DNA of 64,000 nt from Homalodisca vitripennis (Eukaryota; Arthropoda; Insecta; Hemiptera; Cicadellidae): NCBI RefSeq assembly GCF_021130785.1, contig NC_060214.1, forward strand, positions 42,825,001 through 42,889,000. The letters run 5' to 3'. The notes beneath the pieces are model-generated. The model made no database searches. It was not told the origin of the DNA and saw only the letters and a list, made by a program, of their open reading frames with translations. Within the stretch, counting starts at the first letter, position 1. The number at the start of each line of letters is the position of its first letter. Positions 1 to 11,200 of the stretch are shown here, one piece after another. The position numbers were made by a program, and so were the translations under genes.

Positions 1-480
1 AGGAAATGGTTCAGAGATAAGCACCGCCATCTATGGCAGAGTTTCTCTGCCTAATCATTTAGAAAACATTCATTCCAGGCACGAACGTTGAATGCACGAA
101 CTAGCTAATGAAGCTAAACAAATGTATTTTGACATAATTTCAAATTTCATGTATTACTGGGCACAGTAATTTCAGAAAACACTTGCACACATTAATACCC
201 ACAACTAAAGATCCTAGGTATAGACTATGTAATAAGTCAGAGGACACTGCTAAACACATTGTGTTGAGATTATTACACATTAATTAACATATAATTTTGC
301 TGTCATTATGATTGTGAGAGGCATGAGGTTGGTAGAACTCAATTTAGACTCTCACAACCCGCTGACAAATCCATGGTTAACATTTGGCAGAAACTCTTGG
401 ATGTTATTGAAGATACAGGGGCTAGGCTAAACCTATAAGCAGAACTTGGCGTGAGTGATTACTTTTAGATGGCTAGTTAG
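1..480 (+). pseudogene. Decayed LINE 3' end: RNase H tail and zinc-knuckle region
   Basis: Conceptual translation gives the residues HELANEAK near 101-125, which resemble the end of an RNase H domain (ADELAKEA-like). About 100 bases on, the frame reads RLCNKSEDTAKHIVL near 220-268, the C-x2-C / ET-A-x-H pattern that follows RNase H in R1, I and Jockey-type LINE ORF2 proteins. Several stops and frame changes interrupt it. A possible poly(A) signal, AATAAAG, lies at 564. The element would enter from outside the window on the left. Family membership is inferred from these two short motifs only; a solo relic of another RNase H-bearing retroelement is possible. Confidence 0.5.
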
Positions 481-2774
481 GAACTAAAATTCCTTGTTAT
501 ATCTCCTGTTAATCTTATGTAATGGATGCATATGCGGCATGAGAACAAATTTTTATTTGTAGAAATAAAGTTTTATCTAATGTTTAAAGTTTACTATTAA
601 ATCTTTCTTATGATATCTTACAGTTAGTTAGCATTTAAATTTTCCTATATAAAACGTTAAAATTTCATATTGTTGTACTTAGTTTTTTATAAAATGTATT
701 TATTTTGAGTTGCCATCATGGGTGATAAGGAGTACGCGCCACTTTATGTATCTCATAAAATGCTAAGCTAAGGATGCATGTAAATTTGCAAGTTTATAGG
801 TAATTCTATTTTATCCAGCCAGGTAATGTCTTGTAAACGCTCTGATGATCAGACAGATCCATATGGAACCATAATTTTTTTATATCACCCGGCAGAAAAA
901 CTATTATGCCAACACATCTCTCTGGAAATATCTTTCGAGTAGAGAGAGACTTTGATACTTGTTAATACTTTTATCCACAGACATCTATGTTACTCTAGAG
1001 AAAGGGTAGATATAATTAACGTGAATCTCCACGTCCAGCTGGCAGTTTCCTGTACTTAACTAATGTGTACAAAATAGTTCATTCTGTTCTAAGTCAGTTA
1101 GTTTTTCTGAAAAAATTGAACCGACTGGCAGATATACAGAGATAAATAAAACATTTCTCACCCCATAAGTATTATAGGCTTCCCCAACACAGACTTTGTT
1201 AATATAATAAAATTATTATTCACCTCTTAATAAATATTTCCTAAGTCTTATTTATAAACGTAAATGTTCACGAACGTACTGAATACATATTAGCAAAATT
1301 GGTTTTTTAATAATTTAATTTTGATATCTATAAGATTTAAAAAATATAAATGTAACTTTAGTATATTCTTTAAATTGTTTTCATTTACGTAGTATAGTGT
1401 AATTTGTGCTACAAATAATGGAAGATACCGGGTTTAAATATATAGATAAAAATATACTACAAAATAGACTACAAAGTAAAATAGCACGAACTTAGTTTTT
1501 ATAAATCGCACAAGAAAATATATTTATTATAGTCATTTCAAATTTTTAGGAGCTTTTTTGTCAGTTCTAAATCGGAATATTGCTGTATTGAATTTCAATT
1601 TATGAGGCTGACTCGAGTACTTTGTTTAATGACCTTTACACTTATTCAAGAGTTTTGTTTTGAAACTGATTTATTGTTATTCAGCTAATTAACTTCTAAT
1701 CATAAACAAGGTTAGTTTAATAAATATAATGTTTTTATTACTTTAAAATAAGTAAATAAATAAATATATATTAGTATTACCGAGCAATTAGTATTACCTT
1801 ACGTATTGTTATTTCTCTTATATACTATGTGAATGGAATAATATTTATAACTAACTGTGGTTAATATATTATTTCAATAATACAAAATTAATAAATAAAA
1901 TTTATTGTAAAACAGTTATTTGCCTTACTGGTAATGTAACTCCCAACTAATGAAATATTCGTCAGAGTAATTACTTAAAAATCATTTTAAATGTTCTGCG
2001 TTTCGGTTTTTTTATTGTTTATTATATAATAAAGGTAAAAACCCACAATCCGGGACAACCTGTTATATCCCTTTTCTCGTGGCTGACAAATTAGACTACA
2101 AAAAATTGCTTTTAAGTTAGTCTAATTGCTATAATGTGGTTTGGAATTTGACACTAAACTACTTTCCATACAATCAGTTTTACATATTCTACTTGGTTCA
2201 GTGTAATATAATTATCATTCAAAATTAACTACTATTATTTTATACCGAAAAAATTGATTATGCGATAGCTATTATTATAATGTTTTATTAAATTTGCATG
2301 GCAAGTATTTAAAAAAGGTATTTCGTATAAAAATCGGAAAGATGAAGATATCCTTAACTGATAATTAATGATAACTTAGATAAAACATTAGGTAATAAAA
2401 TAATTAATGTAGCTGTTAGATATTTTCCATATAAAAAGGGCAGCCACATAAGTAGCAGAACTACTGAAAAATGTTTGCTTACCTTCGTTGATCATAACTC
2501 CAAATTCAAAATATTGATCATTCGTTTGGTATTTTTAACTAATAACATATTATTTAAATACAGCCTTTGAATATAAAATGGAAATCAAGTTAGTTATAAA
2601 ATTACATGTAAGGGAGATGTAAAAATTTTTAAATAGCGAAGATATTTTTTTATTTTGCCATCTTTAAGCCTGAAAACCCGGAGCATCTGGAGACCGACTC
2701 TTCTTGCAACACAATTAACTAAATTAAAAAAGAATAAAGTTACTAGTATAAAAAGTTATCGCTTTCAGTTTGGG
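481..2774. other. AT-rich non-coding stretch, start of paralogous block A
   Basis: No convincing ORF. From about 900 the sequence aligns in direct orientation with 49820 onward: both contain a run near ATCTTTCGAGTAG, then TTATCCACAGAC and TATGTTACTCTA (about 925-1020 and 49830-49920). Divergence is high and indels are frequent, as expected of old neutral duplicates. Confidence 0.6.
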
Positions 2775-3400
2775 CTAAGCATGTAACATTTATTACTACG
2801 CCAACAATCAATTAAAATTATATATGTTAATTTATCCTCTTCTGTGTTTAGATTGCTATATCTATAAAGCCTCAATACTCGTAATACATCTCACACAAAC
2901 AATTAATTTAAGAATAACTAGTGTACAATGTATTGCTATGTGAGGCTGGGCCAGGAAAGAGTTTTTACCTCACCAACAAGCAATTGTAAAAATATATGTT
3001 TCTTTCTTTACTCTTGAGTTTACATTGCTATAGAAAAGAGTCTCAACACACAAAGTAAAACAAACATTTCATTTAAGAATAACTATGTGAAATTTTATAG
3101 TTCTATCATGCTGGGTAAAGAATTTAACACCACTTACTGGGCTAACAAGCAATTATAACTGTATATTATTCTTTATGTCCTCTTGTGTTTTAAGATTGCT
3201 ATAGCAAAGAGTGTCAGCACTTACAATACATCTCAAAAATTAAATAGCAAAAAAATTTCCATTTGATCGCTATACTTGATTGTCATAGAATTTTACTCTT
3301 GTTAATACGCAAGTAATCCATCATAAATGCAAAACATTTTATTTCCTGTTGTGTTTATATAATGTAATAAATAAACCTCTGAAATATATGTCAAACATGT
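2775..3400. repeat. Degenerate tandem repeat, about 190-bp unit
   Basis: Successive copies start near 2775, 2970, 3145 and 3310. Each has a segment like AACAAGCAATTATAA, a TCCTCTTGTGTTT segment, AGATTGCTATAGCAAAGAG, a CTCAACAC segment, a CATCTCA segment and TTTAAGAATAACTA. The last copy is partial. Block A' holds a match to the last copy near 52195-52330 but not the whole array, so the expansion looks private to block A. Confidence 0.6.
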
Positions 3401-3719
3401 TAGAAGTTTATATTACAGGTGATAATAAACGGTTATTGAATTTCACTAGATTAATTAGAGTTTCAGTTTGTTTCATCACTCAAAAAATATCCATCAACTA
3501 TGCAAATGTAACAATAACTTAATAATAATACTTCATGTGAACCTTCCATATAGCGTTTATAAAATTATTTCATTATTATGTAAACATTCGTCTCTTTAGA
3601 AGAAGCATTTGAACATATCGTATCTATGCTTTTCAAGTTGTAATTAATAAGATATCCCTAAGTTAAAGTTAATAAAATGAAAGGACTATACAAACCAGAT
3701 ACTTAACTGGTAATGTTGG

Positions 3720-4090
3720 TGATAGAATGAACCTTATATTTTGTGTACAACGCTCGCAGAACACACGTTAGTAATTCCGTTTGAAAGTCGTTTAGGTCCA
3801 GGCTAGTTAGGTTTTGCTCATTAATAATTCCATAACATGGCAGTAACTTTTAACTACCGCGTAAATGAAATTTTAAGCAAGTTGATAATTTATATTAAGG
3901 GGAACCTCGTAACATAACATGTACTCATCGTTTTAAATATTTACATGCATTATTAAATTAAATTCGCACCGCCACCGTGTAGCACTAATGAAGTGTAGCA
4001 GTAACACGATAATTTACTAACCATAAGATGACTTACTACAAGTTGAAACTATAGTAGCGTTTATAAACTAATTACGGCACTAGCAGCCTA
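3720..4090. repeat. Paralogous segment present three times (block A copy)
   Basis: The bases around ACACACGTTAGTAATTCCGT at about 3762 recur at about 51600 and at about 52655. The following AAACTATAGTAGCGTTTATAA (here about 4045) recurs at about 52925. Two of the three copies are in block A', about 1 kb apart, so a local tandem duplication there is likely. No reading frame is conserved through the segment. Confidence 0.65.
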
Positions 4091-4317
4091 TACTCTTTTA
4101 TAAGATAGACCTAGCTATTTTACCCTTTAATAACTGTGCAGGTATTATTACATTGATGTTTTTTCTTTGGTCCGTATAAAAGTGTTGTACAAATTGTAAT
4201 ATATCTGTAGATTCATATTTAGGCGCTTTTCTAAAATATATTTATGAATGGAATATTTTCGTACATTATGTCAATATATGAATATTTAAAAATTTAAATA
4301 TTATACTTTTGTAAAGT

Positions 4318-4560
4318 AAAGCTGAGCCCACTTTTGTTTTAAGGAGATACCAATCTCATTTCTCTACTTATTCTACTTACCCTAGTCGGCCATAAGCCTG
4401 CGTGATGATTTTATACAAAAGAATACAGAGCTGGGTCAGAACATTGGAAGCAGTACAGATAAAAGTAACAGAAGTCAAAAATGGGATTAAAAACTTTGCT
4501 ATCTATAACTCAGACCTAAATTTGACGCCCTGTATCACTCGGCAAGTGACTTCCCCAAAA
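4318..4560 (-). repeat. tRNA-derived SINE, copy 1 (minus strand)
   Basis: On the minus strand the head begins near 4555 with a Leu/Ser-like box A (GCCGAGTGATACAGGGCG) and continues with a TCTGAGTTATAGATAGCAAAG stretch leading to a decayed box B. The body ends toward 4318 with a segment related to AAGGAGATACCAATCTC. Two further copies lie at 41582-42815 and 53165-53415. Both box motifs and the shared body support a Pol III SINE. The flanks here match the flanks of the 53-kb copy, so those two descend from one insertion. Confidence 0.75.
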
Positions 4561-5921
4561 TCTACAAGCAGTGCGTGTAAAAATCGAGGTAACTGCAGAA
4601 ATCGATCCTGCTGTAGATTTCAGTTTTGTTACAAAGGCTTATTTAACCAGTTAAATTTATTACGAAATAGAAACAGTTAACGAAAATAAGAAATATGGAT
4701 TGATTGAATGCATTACGTGATGTCAAAATACATGATCGTTTACATCACTTATTTGTTTAAATAAAATACTGTGTTAAAGTTTCCATTTAAAAAAATCTAA
4801 ATTACTGTCATTGTTAAGTTCTAGTTTATATTGATAGTTCTGTACAGTATGTATAAAACAGTATACAGAACAAATCGGCTTTAAGAACAAATGGTTTTAT
4901 TAACAAATACATTTTACATGAAATCAATCACACTGACGTAATTTAATGTTCTACGATTAAATCCATAAAAATATTTCGATAAGTTTTAAGCAAAACCAAG
5001 CACACCATATTTACATGATTTGATTATGTATTTGAAATTAAATTTATTGTATTTTTATACGTTAACAATGATAATAGATTTGAGAGGACAAGCGTAGTAA
5101 TGTGCATGTTATAACAAACATTAGCTGAGAGACAGGTGCGGCAATACATAAAGCAATATGAATACGCTTGAACCTGCAAGTGACAGAGATGCGTATTTCT
5201 TGCTATTCAAATACGGTTGGTAGCATTGGTTCAATTTAATAACCCATTTTCAGCAGGTGGGAACATAATTTATGAGTTCATCATGTACAAATGATCAAAT
5301 TATACTGTAAATCTAAGGTTAAAATATTCCATTGCTACATAAGGAAAAAGAGAGAGACTGTCAAGTGAAAAACTGTTGTCCGACAGTAAGTTTTGTTGAC
5401 TCTACATTCAGTTATCTAAATTGATTTATACTTCATATAGTAATTTTCAGAAGGGTATACAATTTTTAATTTAAGACTATTAAATTCATACATGAAGTTC
5501 TTTTAACGTTTTCCTTTGCACAATTATTAGGAAACATTAAGTTTAATCACACAACTATACCGTTTTGTTTAGATGACCATACATGCAACTCTTTGGATTC
5601 GTCCGGTACATTGTGTTAACACTTATAATTATATAAAATGATACGTTGTATTAGAAGTTAATAATAATTAGAATAATGTAAGTTAATAATAATTAGAAGC
5701 TGTGCGTGTATAGTGGCAGTGAGATTACATTGGTTACAACCGACATCTCGTTTGGGATTTTTGTAATATTTAATTTGGGATTCAATGATTTTAAAAATTG
5801 GTTTTGTTAACATTTATTTCTGTAAATACGAAAGTCCATTTATGATTAGTACTTTGAATAAAAGAAGTAAGAATATGATAAGACTTGGGAATTAGCAGTA
5901 ATCCTTCAGTTCCCAAAACAT

Positions 5922-5923
<2 letters not shown>
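4561..5923. other. AT-rich block A sequence with a conserved island at 5135-5235
   Basis: No supported gene. The flank just after the SINE (GGTAACTGCAGAAATCGAT, about 4589) has a clear partner after the 53-kb SINE (about 53440), confirming collinearity of blocks A and A'. The island at 5135-5235 is listed separately. Confidence 0.6.
5135..5235. repeat. Highly conserved 95-bp island, copy 1 of 3
   Basis: The segment from ACAGGTGCGGCAATACATAA to GGTTGGTAGCA is repeated at 24004-24100 and 54088-54183 with only a few substitutions and no indels in the core, while flanks on both sides are much more diverged. Plus-strand translation gives a 21-codon frame starting MNTLEPASD in all three. Minus-strand translation in another frame gives FKRIHIALCIA in all three. 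Neither is long enough to prove coding. A regulatory element, a small exon or a gene-conversion tract all remain possible. Confidence 0.7.

Positions 5924-5956
<33 letters not shown>
5924..5956. repeat. (TA)n microsatellite
   Basis: Uninterrupted TA dinucleotides over about 33 bases. Confidence 0.95.
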
Positions 5957-5959
<3 letters not shown>

Positions 5960-7065
5960 GAACCCGTAAAGTGTGTTTAAGGTTTCTTCGCAAGTATAAT
6001 AAATTCATAGCATTTTTGTATTCGCCAAAATAATAATGCTTGGTGGTACTCTTGGGCAAACATGATATATACAGAGAATCACCAACTCTATCAACGAATA
6101 AATCCAAATTACCTATTATTTTAATAAAGCCAAATAAAATTGTTAACTAATAATTTCTTTATGAAGAGGTTTATTTGATATTTAAATTGTATTTAAGATC
6201 ACTTTAAACCTGTATAAGATGATTTAGAACCTCGCCTAAAATTATTAATAACCATTGATTTTTGTATACTATTGCAATTCCAATGGCCGGATTTTGGTTG
6301 ATAGGTTGTTATTACCTAGATCCTTCCCAGCTAAATTAGTTCTTTTAACAGTTGTGTCGTTTTCTAACACGAATCTTGTTGTTCGAGTCGGTGTAAAAGC
6401 TCTTGGTAGAAAGGCTCTACGGACTTAATAATTGTTATTTAGATTTATATAGATTATAAAAATAATCTGTCGATATTTGCTACAAAATTCAAATTATTAA
6501 CCGTTCGTCTGGCCATCCCTATTTGCGAGAACCCTTTCGTTTCAGTCTGCAGGACCTTTTGCTAATTTGTGGCATCTGTTTGTTGGTTAAATATTTAAAA
6601 TCTTCACTAGAGTTTTATCTCACTATACAGCACCCAATAAACCCTCTGCCACAGTCAACGTGTTACTCATGTGGTTTTAAATATTCTAATAACTAAAGAA
6701 ATAAATAAAAATTATTTTTAAATAAAATTTTTATCTTTAAATTATTATTATTATTTTAAAGTTTTGATATAATAGTTAAAAAAAGTTAGGTATAAAACAT
6801 TTTATTGCAATAACAATCATTATGAACAAATGTAGTTACTGTCTGTTATAAACATTGCATATATAAATAAAATTAAGTTATAATTATACAGATTTATACG
6901 TAAATAATAATAAATGACATGAATTTACTATATTGTTTGAAAATGAGGTTATGCGAAGTATGACAATCAAATTTATACCTTTGTTTTTATAGTCCTAATG
7001 CTCTGAAACAAATAATTCTGCAGGACTAGCAACCAATACGTTACAAGACATTTGTTGTAAGTCAA
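5957..7065. other. AT-rich block A sequence, no gene seen
   Basis: Non-coding by inspection in six frames. Segments such as TTGGTTGATAG and the GTCGGTGTAAAA stretch (about 6290-6400) have counterparts near 55195-55305 in block A', so the paralogy continues here. Confidence 0.5.
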
Positions 7066-7069
7066 ATTA

Positions 7070-7530
7070 TTACGAAATCTATACGAATCTATACGAAATT
7101 TCTCCATAGATTAAGTCTAGAAGCTAATTAGCCGACACAACAGCTGTAGACTTTATATAACGAATAACATCAAAACCTACTATTTAGCTAAATACCAACA
7201 AGGTTATGAAATTTCAACGCAAAGAGCACGGTCGGTATTGGTTTTATTATAACTTATTGCCGCAATTGGTTACATTACAGGTTTTAATTATGTAGGAATT
7301 TTTTGACAAATTATTACGTGTCCAACTAAAATTTCTCCATAAAAGATTGTAGAAACTATACAAGAGACACTCTGCTTACTACCTCCACGAGCAAATGTCG
7401 ATTTATATAGCAAATAACATCAAAAAGTTACCATTATGATAAATACCAACAAGAACACATTTACAACCTAAAGAACACGGTCGGTGTCGGGTATATTAGA
7501 ACTTATTGCCACAATTAGTTGTCTGTGACG
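7070..7530. repeat. Two tandem ~240-bp units; the second is a high-identity island shared with block A'
   Basis: Unit 1 (about 7070-7260) and unit 2 (about 7311-7510) share AATTTCTCCATA, AATAACATCAAAA, AAATACCAACAAG and CACGGTCGGT in order. Unit 2 together with the preceding bases (about 7266-7530) matches 55790-56060 almost base for base, apart from scattered substitutions and single-base indels. The indels argue against protein coding. The identity here is clearly higher than in surrounding A/A' sequence. Confidence 0.7.
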
Positions 7531-7744
7531 AGAGACGATTTGTATGATAAAGTATGAAACAGGACTACCAACCTTAAACGTGCTGCTTTGTTCTAATTCC
7601 AGCTTATTATAAGGATACTAGAATCTGTATGTGGATCGTAAATCATTATGAGCATTAGGGACAGCACAGCATGCTACAATTTTGTCTAGTTTTATAAATC
7701 AGACCGGCCTTTGTAGGTTACAATGTTTGTCCTATCGATATATT

Positions 7745-8761
7745 AAGTATGCGATATATTACTATATACTGGTTTTATATTTTTTATATAACTTTGTTTT
7801 CCTATTTAGCTTACTATTTATTAACTTTGTGTTTATCCAGGGGCTAACTATCTTTGCTTCCTCAAGTTTACTTATTGTAACCCTAATTTTTTTACAACAA
7901 TTAATAGCATTACATAAAATATTTAAAAAATCATTAAAACATACATTAACATTTTCAATCCTATCTTATAATCAATCCTAGCTTATATCGCTCAGTTTTG
8001 ATAGAAATGCATCATAATCAATAACATTAAAATCATGTCTAACCACTGTGATATTTACATGTTGATTACTAGGAACTGTAATTGCTAAACCTAACATGCA
8101 ATGGGCAGTGAGATTAACATCAAAAATGGCACTTTTAAAAATTGTTAAATCACGGTGTCTGACAAAATTATAGTCTATACACGTTTGTGAATTAGCAGTG
8201 ATTCTATTATTACCATCAATAAGCTGTGCAAAGCCATTACTACTTAACATACTTAATAACTTTGAACACTTTGTGTATTTTCTAATGTATTTAAATTAAT
8301 ATCTCCAATGAAAACGGTACTGTTAGAAATTAATGTTAGTTTGTTTGTAAATTCTTCAATAAAATCATTCTCAGAAAAATGTTGTAGTCTATATATATGA
8401 GGTTAAAAAATACATGATCAAGTTTTATTTTTAAAAGTTAAGCATCAGCAGTCGTTAGATTAAAATTTAAATTTACCACACAAATATCATTTGACACATA
8501 GAAAATTACACCTCCGCACCTAAAATTATTATTACAACAATAGAAAGTATTATATCCAGGAATATTATACAAACCAAACTCATCACTGCCAATCCAAATT
8601 TCACTCAGAACAATAAAATTAATTTTATTTTTAATTTGGCTGAAAACTAATAAAAAATTATTGAAATTTTGCCTAATACTTCTTATATTTGCATAAATTA
8701 AATTTTGACTGACACTATTTTGAATAGTACAAAAAATATTAAAAGAATTTTGTTGTTGCAT
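7745..8761 (-). pseudogene. LINE ORF2 fragment: apurinic-like endonuclease and linker
   Basis: The first part (8761-8438) shows ANIRSI (catalytic Asn block), LSEIWI (catalytic Glu block) and a GGVIFYV strand. Near 8300 another frame gives VFIGDINLN, the GDxN motif. Then 8250-7978 reads CIDYNFVRH and LTAHCML, the latter at the place of the usual SDH motif, with Asp replaced by Ala. About 7860-7780 gives SPWINTKLINSK, typical of the basic linker between endonuclease and reverse transcriptase. At least three frame breaks separate these pieces, so this is a dead copy. The reverse transcriptase is absent. Confidence 0.8.
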
Positions 8762-8875
8762 TTAGAATAAAATTATTTTAACTGAATTGATTAATTTAAT
8801 GATTTAAGAAAAAAATGTATATGTACTTAAAAATTGCACAACTAAAATTTACTGATCAAAAAGAACTTACTTAAT

Positions 8876-9721
8876 TTATTTGAGTTTGTCCAAGTATTCA
8901 TACGTAACTATCTTCTTGACAGGGTCGCCTTCGGCTTTCCTCGCGAAAAACTTGCCATCTCGAGACCAGACAAACTTGTAGCCGATATCACGTCCCTTCT
9001 GCTTGAGCTTCGCTAAGAATTGCTTATTCTCTGGCGAGAGGTGGTCGTCGATGTAGACTCGCTGGATGGGGAAGTGCTGGTTGACATCTCGGGCCGTGAG
9101 ACTCTTCTTCTGGCGGGCCTTGGTGATCCACTGCTCCTTCATCCCCTTGGTTGAGAACTGGGCGATGAGTACCAGCTCAATGTCAGTCCTGAAGGAGGGT
9201 ATCCGGTGTGCTGCACCGACGTCCGTCTCCTTTATCTCCACTCCCAGAGCTGCTCCCAAGTCTGCCACCAACTCGCTCACATTTTTATTCTTGGTTACCG
9301 GTAGACCACTAATCTTTATGTTTTTCACACGCGAGTAGTGTTCCAAAGTTTTCATTCTTTCTTGTAAGTAATTTATTTCCTTACTCAGAGTTTCATTCTT
9401 AGCTTTAAGCAAAATATTTTCTTTCTGCAACTCGGCAAACTTGCTTCTTATCTCTACCATCAATAAAGTCAAAGCATCAAGTGTATCAGAAACATACTGC
9501 ACCGACGCGACGTCGAGATCTCCCTCATTTCGCTCTTAAACGAAGTCGTTTCGGAAAAAAACTTCCTTCTTAAACTCTTCCAAAACCTTGACGAGAAAGT
9601 CTTTTGTAAGAACGTCCGATGATGAAGTGGTAGAAGACACTCCCGTGCGAAGAAAACTTGTTCCTACACCCTGAACAATTCCAATCTTTCGTCGACCGTG
9701 TAACTTTTCCATCGGAAACAT
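8876..9721 (-). pseudogene. LINE ORF1: coiled coil plus RNA-binding domain
   Basis: The frame opens with an ATG at 9721 (MFPMEKLHGRRKIG) and runs to an in-frame TAA at 9536-9538. The same frame then continues to 8876. The region around 9500-9540 probably holds two compensating single-base indels rather than a simple nonsense change, because another frame reads ETTSFKSEMRE there. After the break come a heptad coiled coil (about 9450-9330, with LQKENILLKAKNETL), then NIKISGLPV (RRM-like strand), AHRIPS and KQKGRDIGYKFVW, the plan of ORF1 proteins in L1/CR1/Jockey-like LINEs. The product would bind element RNA in an RNP. Confidence 0.8.
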
Positions 9722-10042
9722 TACTTACGCAGTTAAGGTGAAAACTCCTTTCACATCCTCCCGTGCACTATATACTGCCAGCATCATATTTAACAGCTAT
9801 CTTTTATTAATCAGATTTTACTAAAGTATATTACTCAAAACAGACATAAAGATAGTCTTGTATCCTGTATGTTTCTTTGGATTCTTAGAAGCCCTTCGAG
9901 AACTGTCAAAATCTGTCTTCTATTGCCCTGTCTACAGGATATCTCAAGAATAAAAAAGATTTTTATTAGTATTTAAGTGTCCTTTTTCCAGACCAAGTTA
10001 GAGATAACAAGCTCTCTCTAACACAACCTGGGGACCAACTAC
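9722..10042 (-). other. Probable LINE 5' UTR
   Basis: This stretch lies directly upstream of ORF1, is non-coding, and runs up to the TTA site duplicated by the DNA transposon. On the far side of the transposon (15593-15733) the same strand carries a 5S-like segment that may be the distal part of the same UTR. Confidence 0.5.
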
Positions 10043-10045
10043 TTA
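10043..10045. other. Target-site duplication TTA (left)
   Basis: TTA directly precedes TAGTACGGTGT and is matched by TTA at 15590-15592, directly after ACACCGTACTA. Confidence 0.75.
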
Positions 10046-10375
10046 TAGTACGGTGTAATTAGACCTAAACCTCAACATCCAATGTAAAAGTTTTCCTCCA
10101 ACACCAAATTGTTCTACATAGTCCCCTTATTCTATGGTAAAAATTTACACCATTTTGAGCGTCGGGTTTGGTGGTGAGGGGGGGGAATTTGAAAAATCAC
10201 TAGTTTTTTAGTTTTTCGTAAATATTTCAAAAACTAAGCGGTTTATCCTAAACATTGATATATACAAAAATGTGCTACGTTAAATTTTAAATAAGAATGG
10301 TCCTTTTCATAATCACTCTAAATTGTACGGTTCAAGAGTTACAGACGGTGTAAATGTTAACTTTTTCGTAATTTT
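10046..10375. repeat. Left terminal inverted repeat (~310-330 bp)
   Basis: Pairs with 15262-15589. The best conserved part is around 10152-10175 (ACACCATTTTGAGCGTCGGG). The innermost matched block is around 10322-10353 (ACGGTTCAAGAGTTACAGAC). Divergence between the two TIRs shows age. Confidence 0.85.
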
Positions 10376-10645
10376 GATATTAAAAAAAAATAAGCTTCGT
10401 AAAAGAATGTTGCTATTTCAGTAGCCGGTGGTATGTTAGTGATAAGCCCTTGAAGGAACGACAACCTCACCACCTTATCAAGGGGCACTCTTTTTTAAGG
10501 GAAAAAGAGGTTTCCACAGGCCTAGGCCATATAAACCTGTGGTACGGAGAAACCCACCCTGAACTTTATACGAACATGCAACATAAATTCACTTCTTAAG
10601 CATAAATATCTTTCAAATTTGGAATGTTCAATGTCTTTATTAACT
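10376..10645. other. Transposon interior, 3' untranslated region of the gene
   Basis: Between the left TIR and the stop codon of the minus-strand gene. It contains GTGGTATGTTAGTGATAAG and a short poly-T/A-rich stretch. No coding potential seen. Confidence 0.5.
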
Positions 10646-10706
10646 TCACTCATCCTCCAGCACATTATCCTCCTCCTCTAGCTCGTCGTCTAAGATGTTA
10701 TTATTG

Positions 10707-10800
10707 TCATGCTTGGCCTGAGCAATTGCTGCATATGCTAGTGCAGTTTAGACCACTCCATCTGCATTCACAATTACGAACGCATTCATCTTTGCAAGTA
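10707..10800 (-). other. Cys-rich zinc-binding domain (CXC/CRC-like) at the transposon protein C-terminus
   Basis: Cys spacing is C-x-C-x4-C-x3-C-x-C-x6-C-x4-C-x2-C-x4-C, similar to tesmin/TSO1-like CXC repeats, which bind DNA through zinc. It follows the nuclease module and precedes an acidic tail (LDDELEEEDNVLEDE) reached after a one-base frame change. Confidence 0.6.
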
Positions 10801-11200
10801 CACATTATAAGGGACAGTAATTCCTGGGGGCTGCAGGACGTGCTGTTGTAATTGGTGTCAGGTGGTCGCCAATCTTCTTCCAACCCCACTCGAGTGGATC
10901 CTTATCTTCATTCAGCCACTGTTGTACCTGGTGGTAGGTCCTAAATGAATACTGTCTGGACGCTCCTGAAGTGGCGGGAAGTGCATCCAACTTCAGTAAT
11001 GCATGTATAGGCTGCTTTGCAATCGCTTTCAAGTAGGACTGGTAGCGGAGACAATCTAGATCTTCAGTGTTCTTGGCTCCAAACATTGCAAGTAGGAAGT
11101 AATTTCCTGCATTAGCCACTGCACTGGGGTCGGCTTTGGGGTTGTTGAAGACCAGAAGTTTTTCACGAAGAACGTTGTTGGCTTGAACTTTCCTATAAGG

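Larger units (their letters stand above)
7745..10042 (-). mobile_element. LINE (CR1/Jockey-like), main part, 3'-truncated
   Basis: On the minus strand this holds an ORF1 (9721 to 8876), then an ORF2 endonuclease domain and the linker toward the reverse transcriptase (about 8760 to 7745). No reverse transcriptase follows: the element stops within the linker and block A/A' type sequence resumes near 7740. Loss of the 3' end is the reverse of the usual 5' truncation of LINEs, so a later deletion or rearrangement is likely. The 5' side (9722-10042) is probably 5' UTR and is cut by the DNA transposon at 10046. Confidence 0.8.

Noticed and set aside
4402..4680. 92-codon plus-strand frame
   Set aside because: Runs through the SINE and its flank; not conserved in the 53-kb copy.
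9066..9338. 90-codon plus-strand frame
   Set aside because: Antisense of LINE ORF1, no motif of its own.
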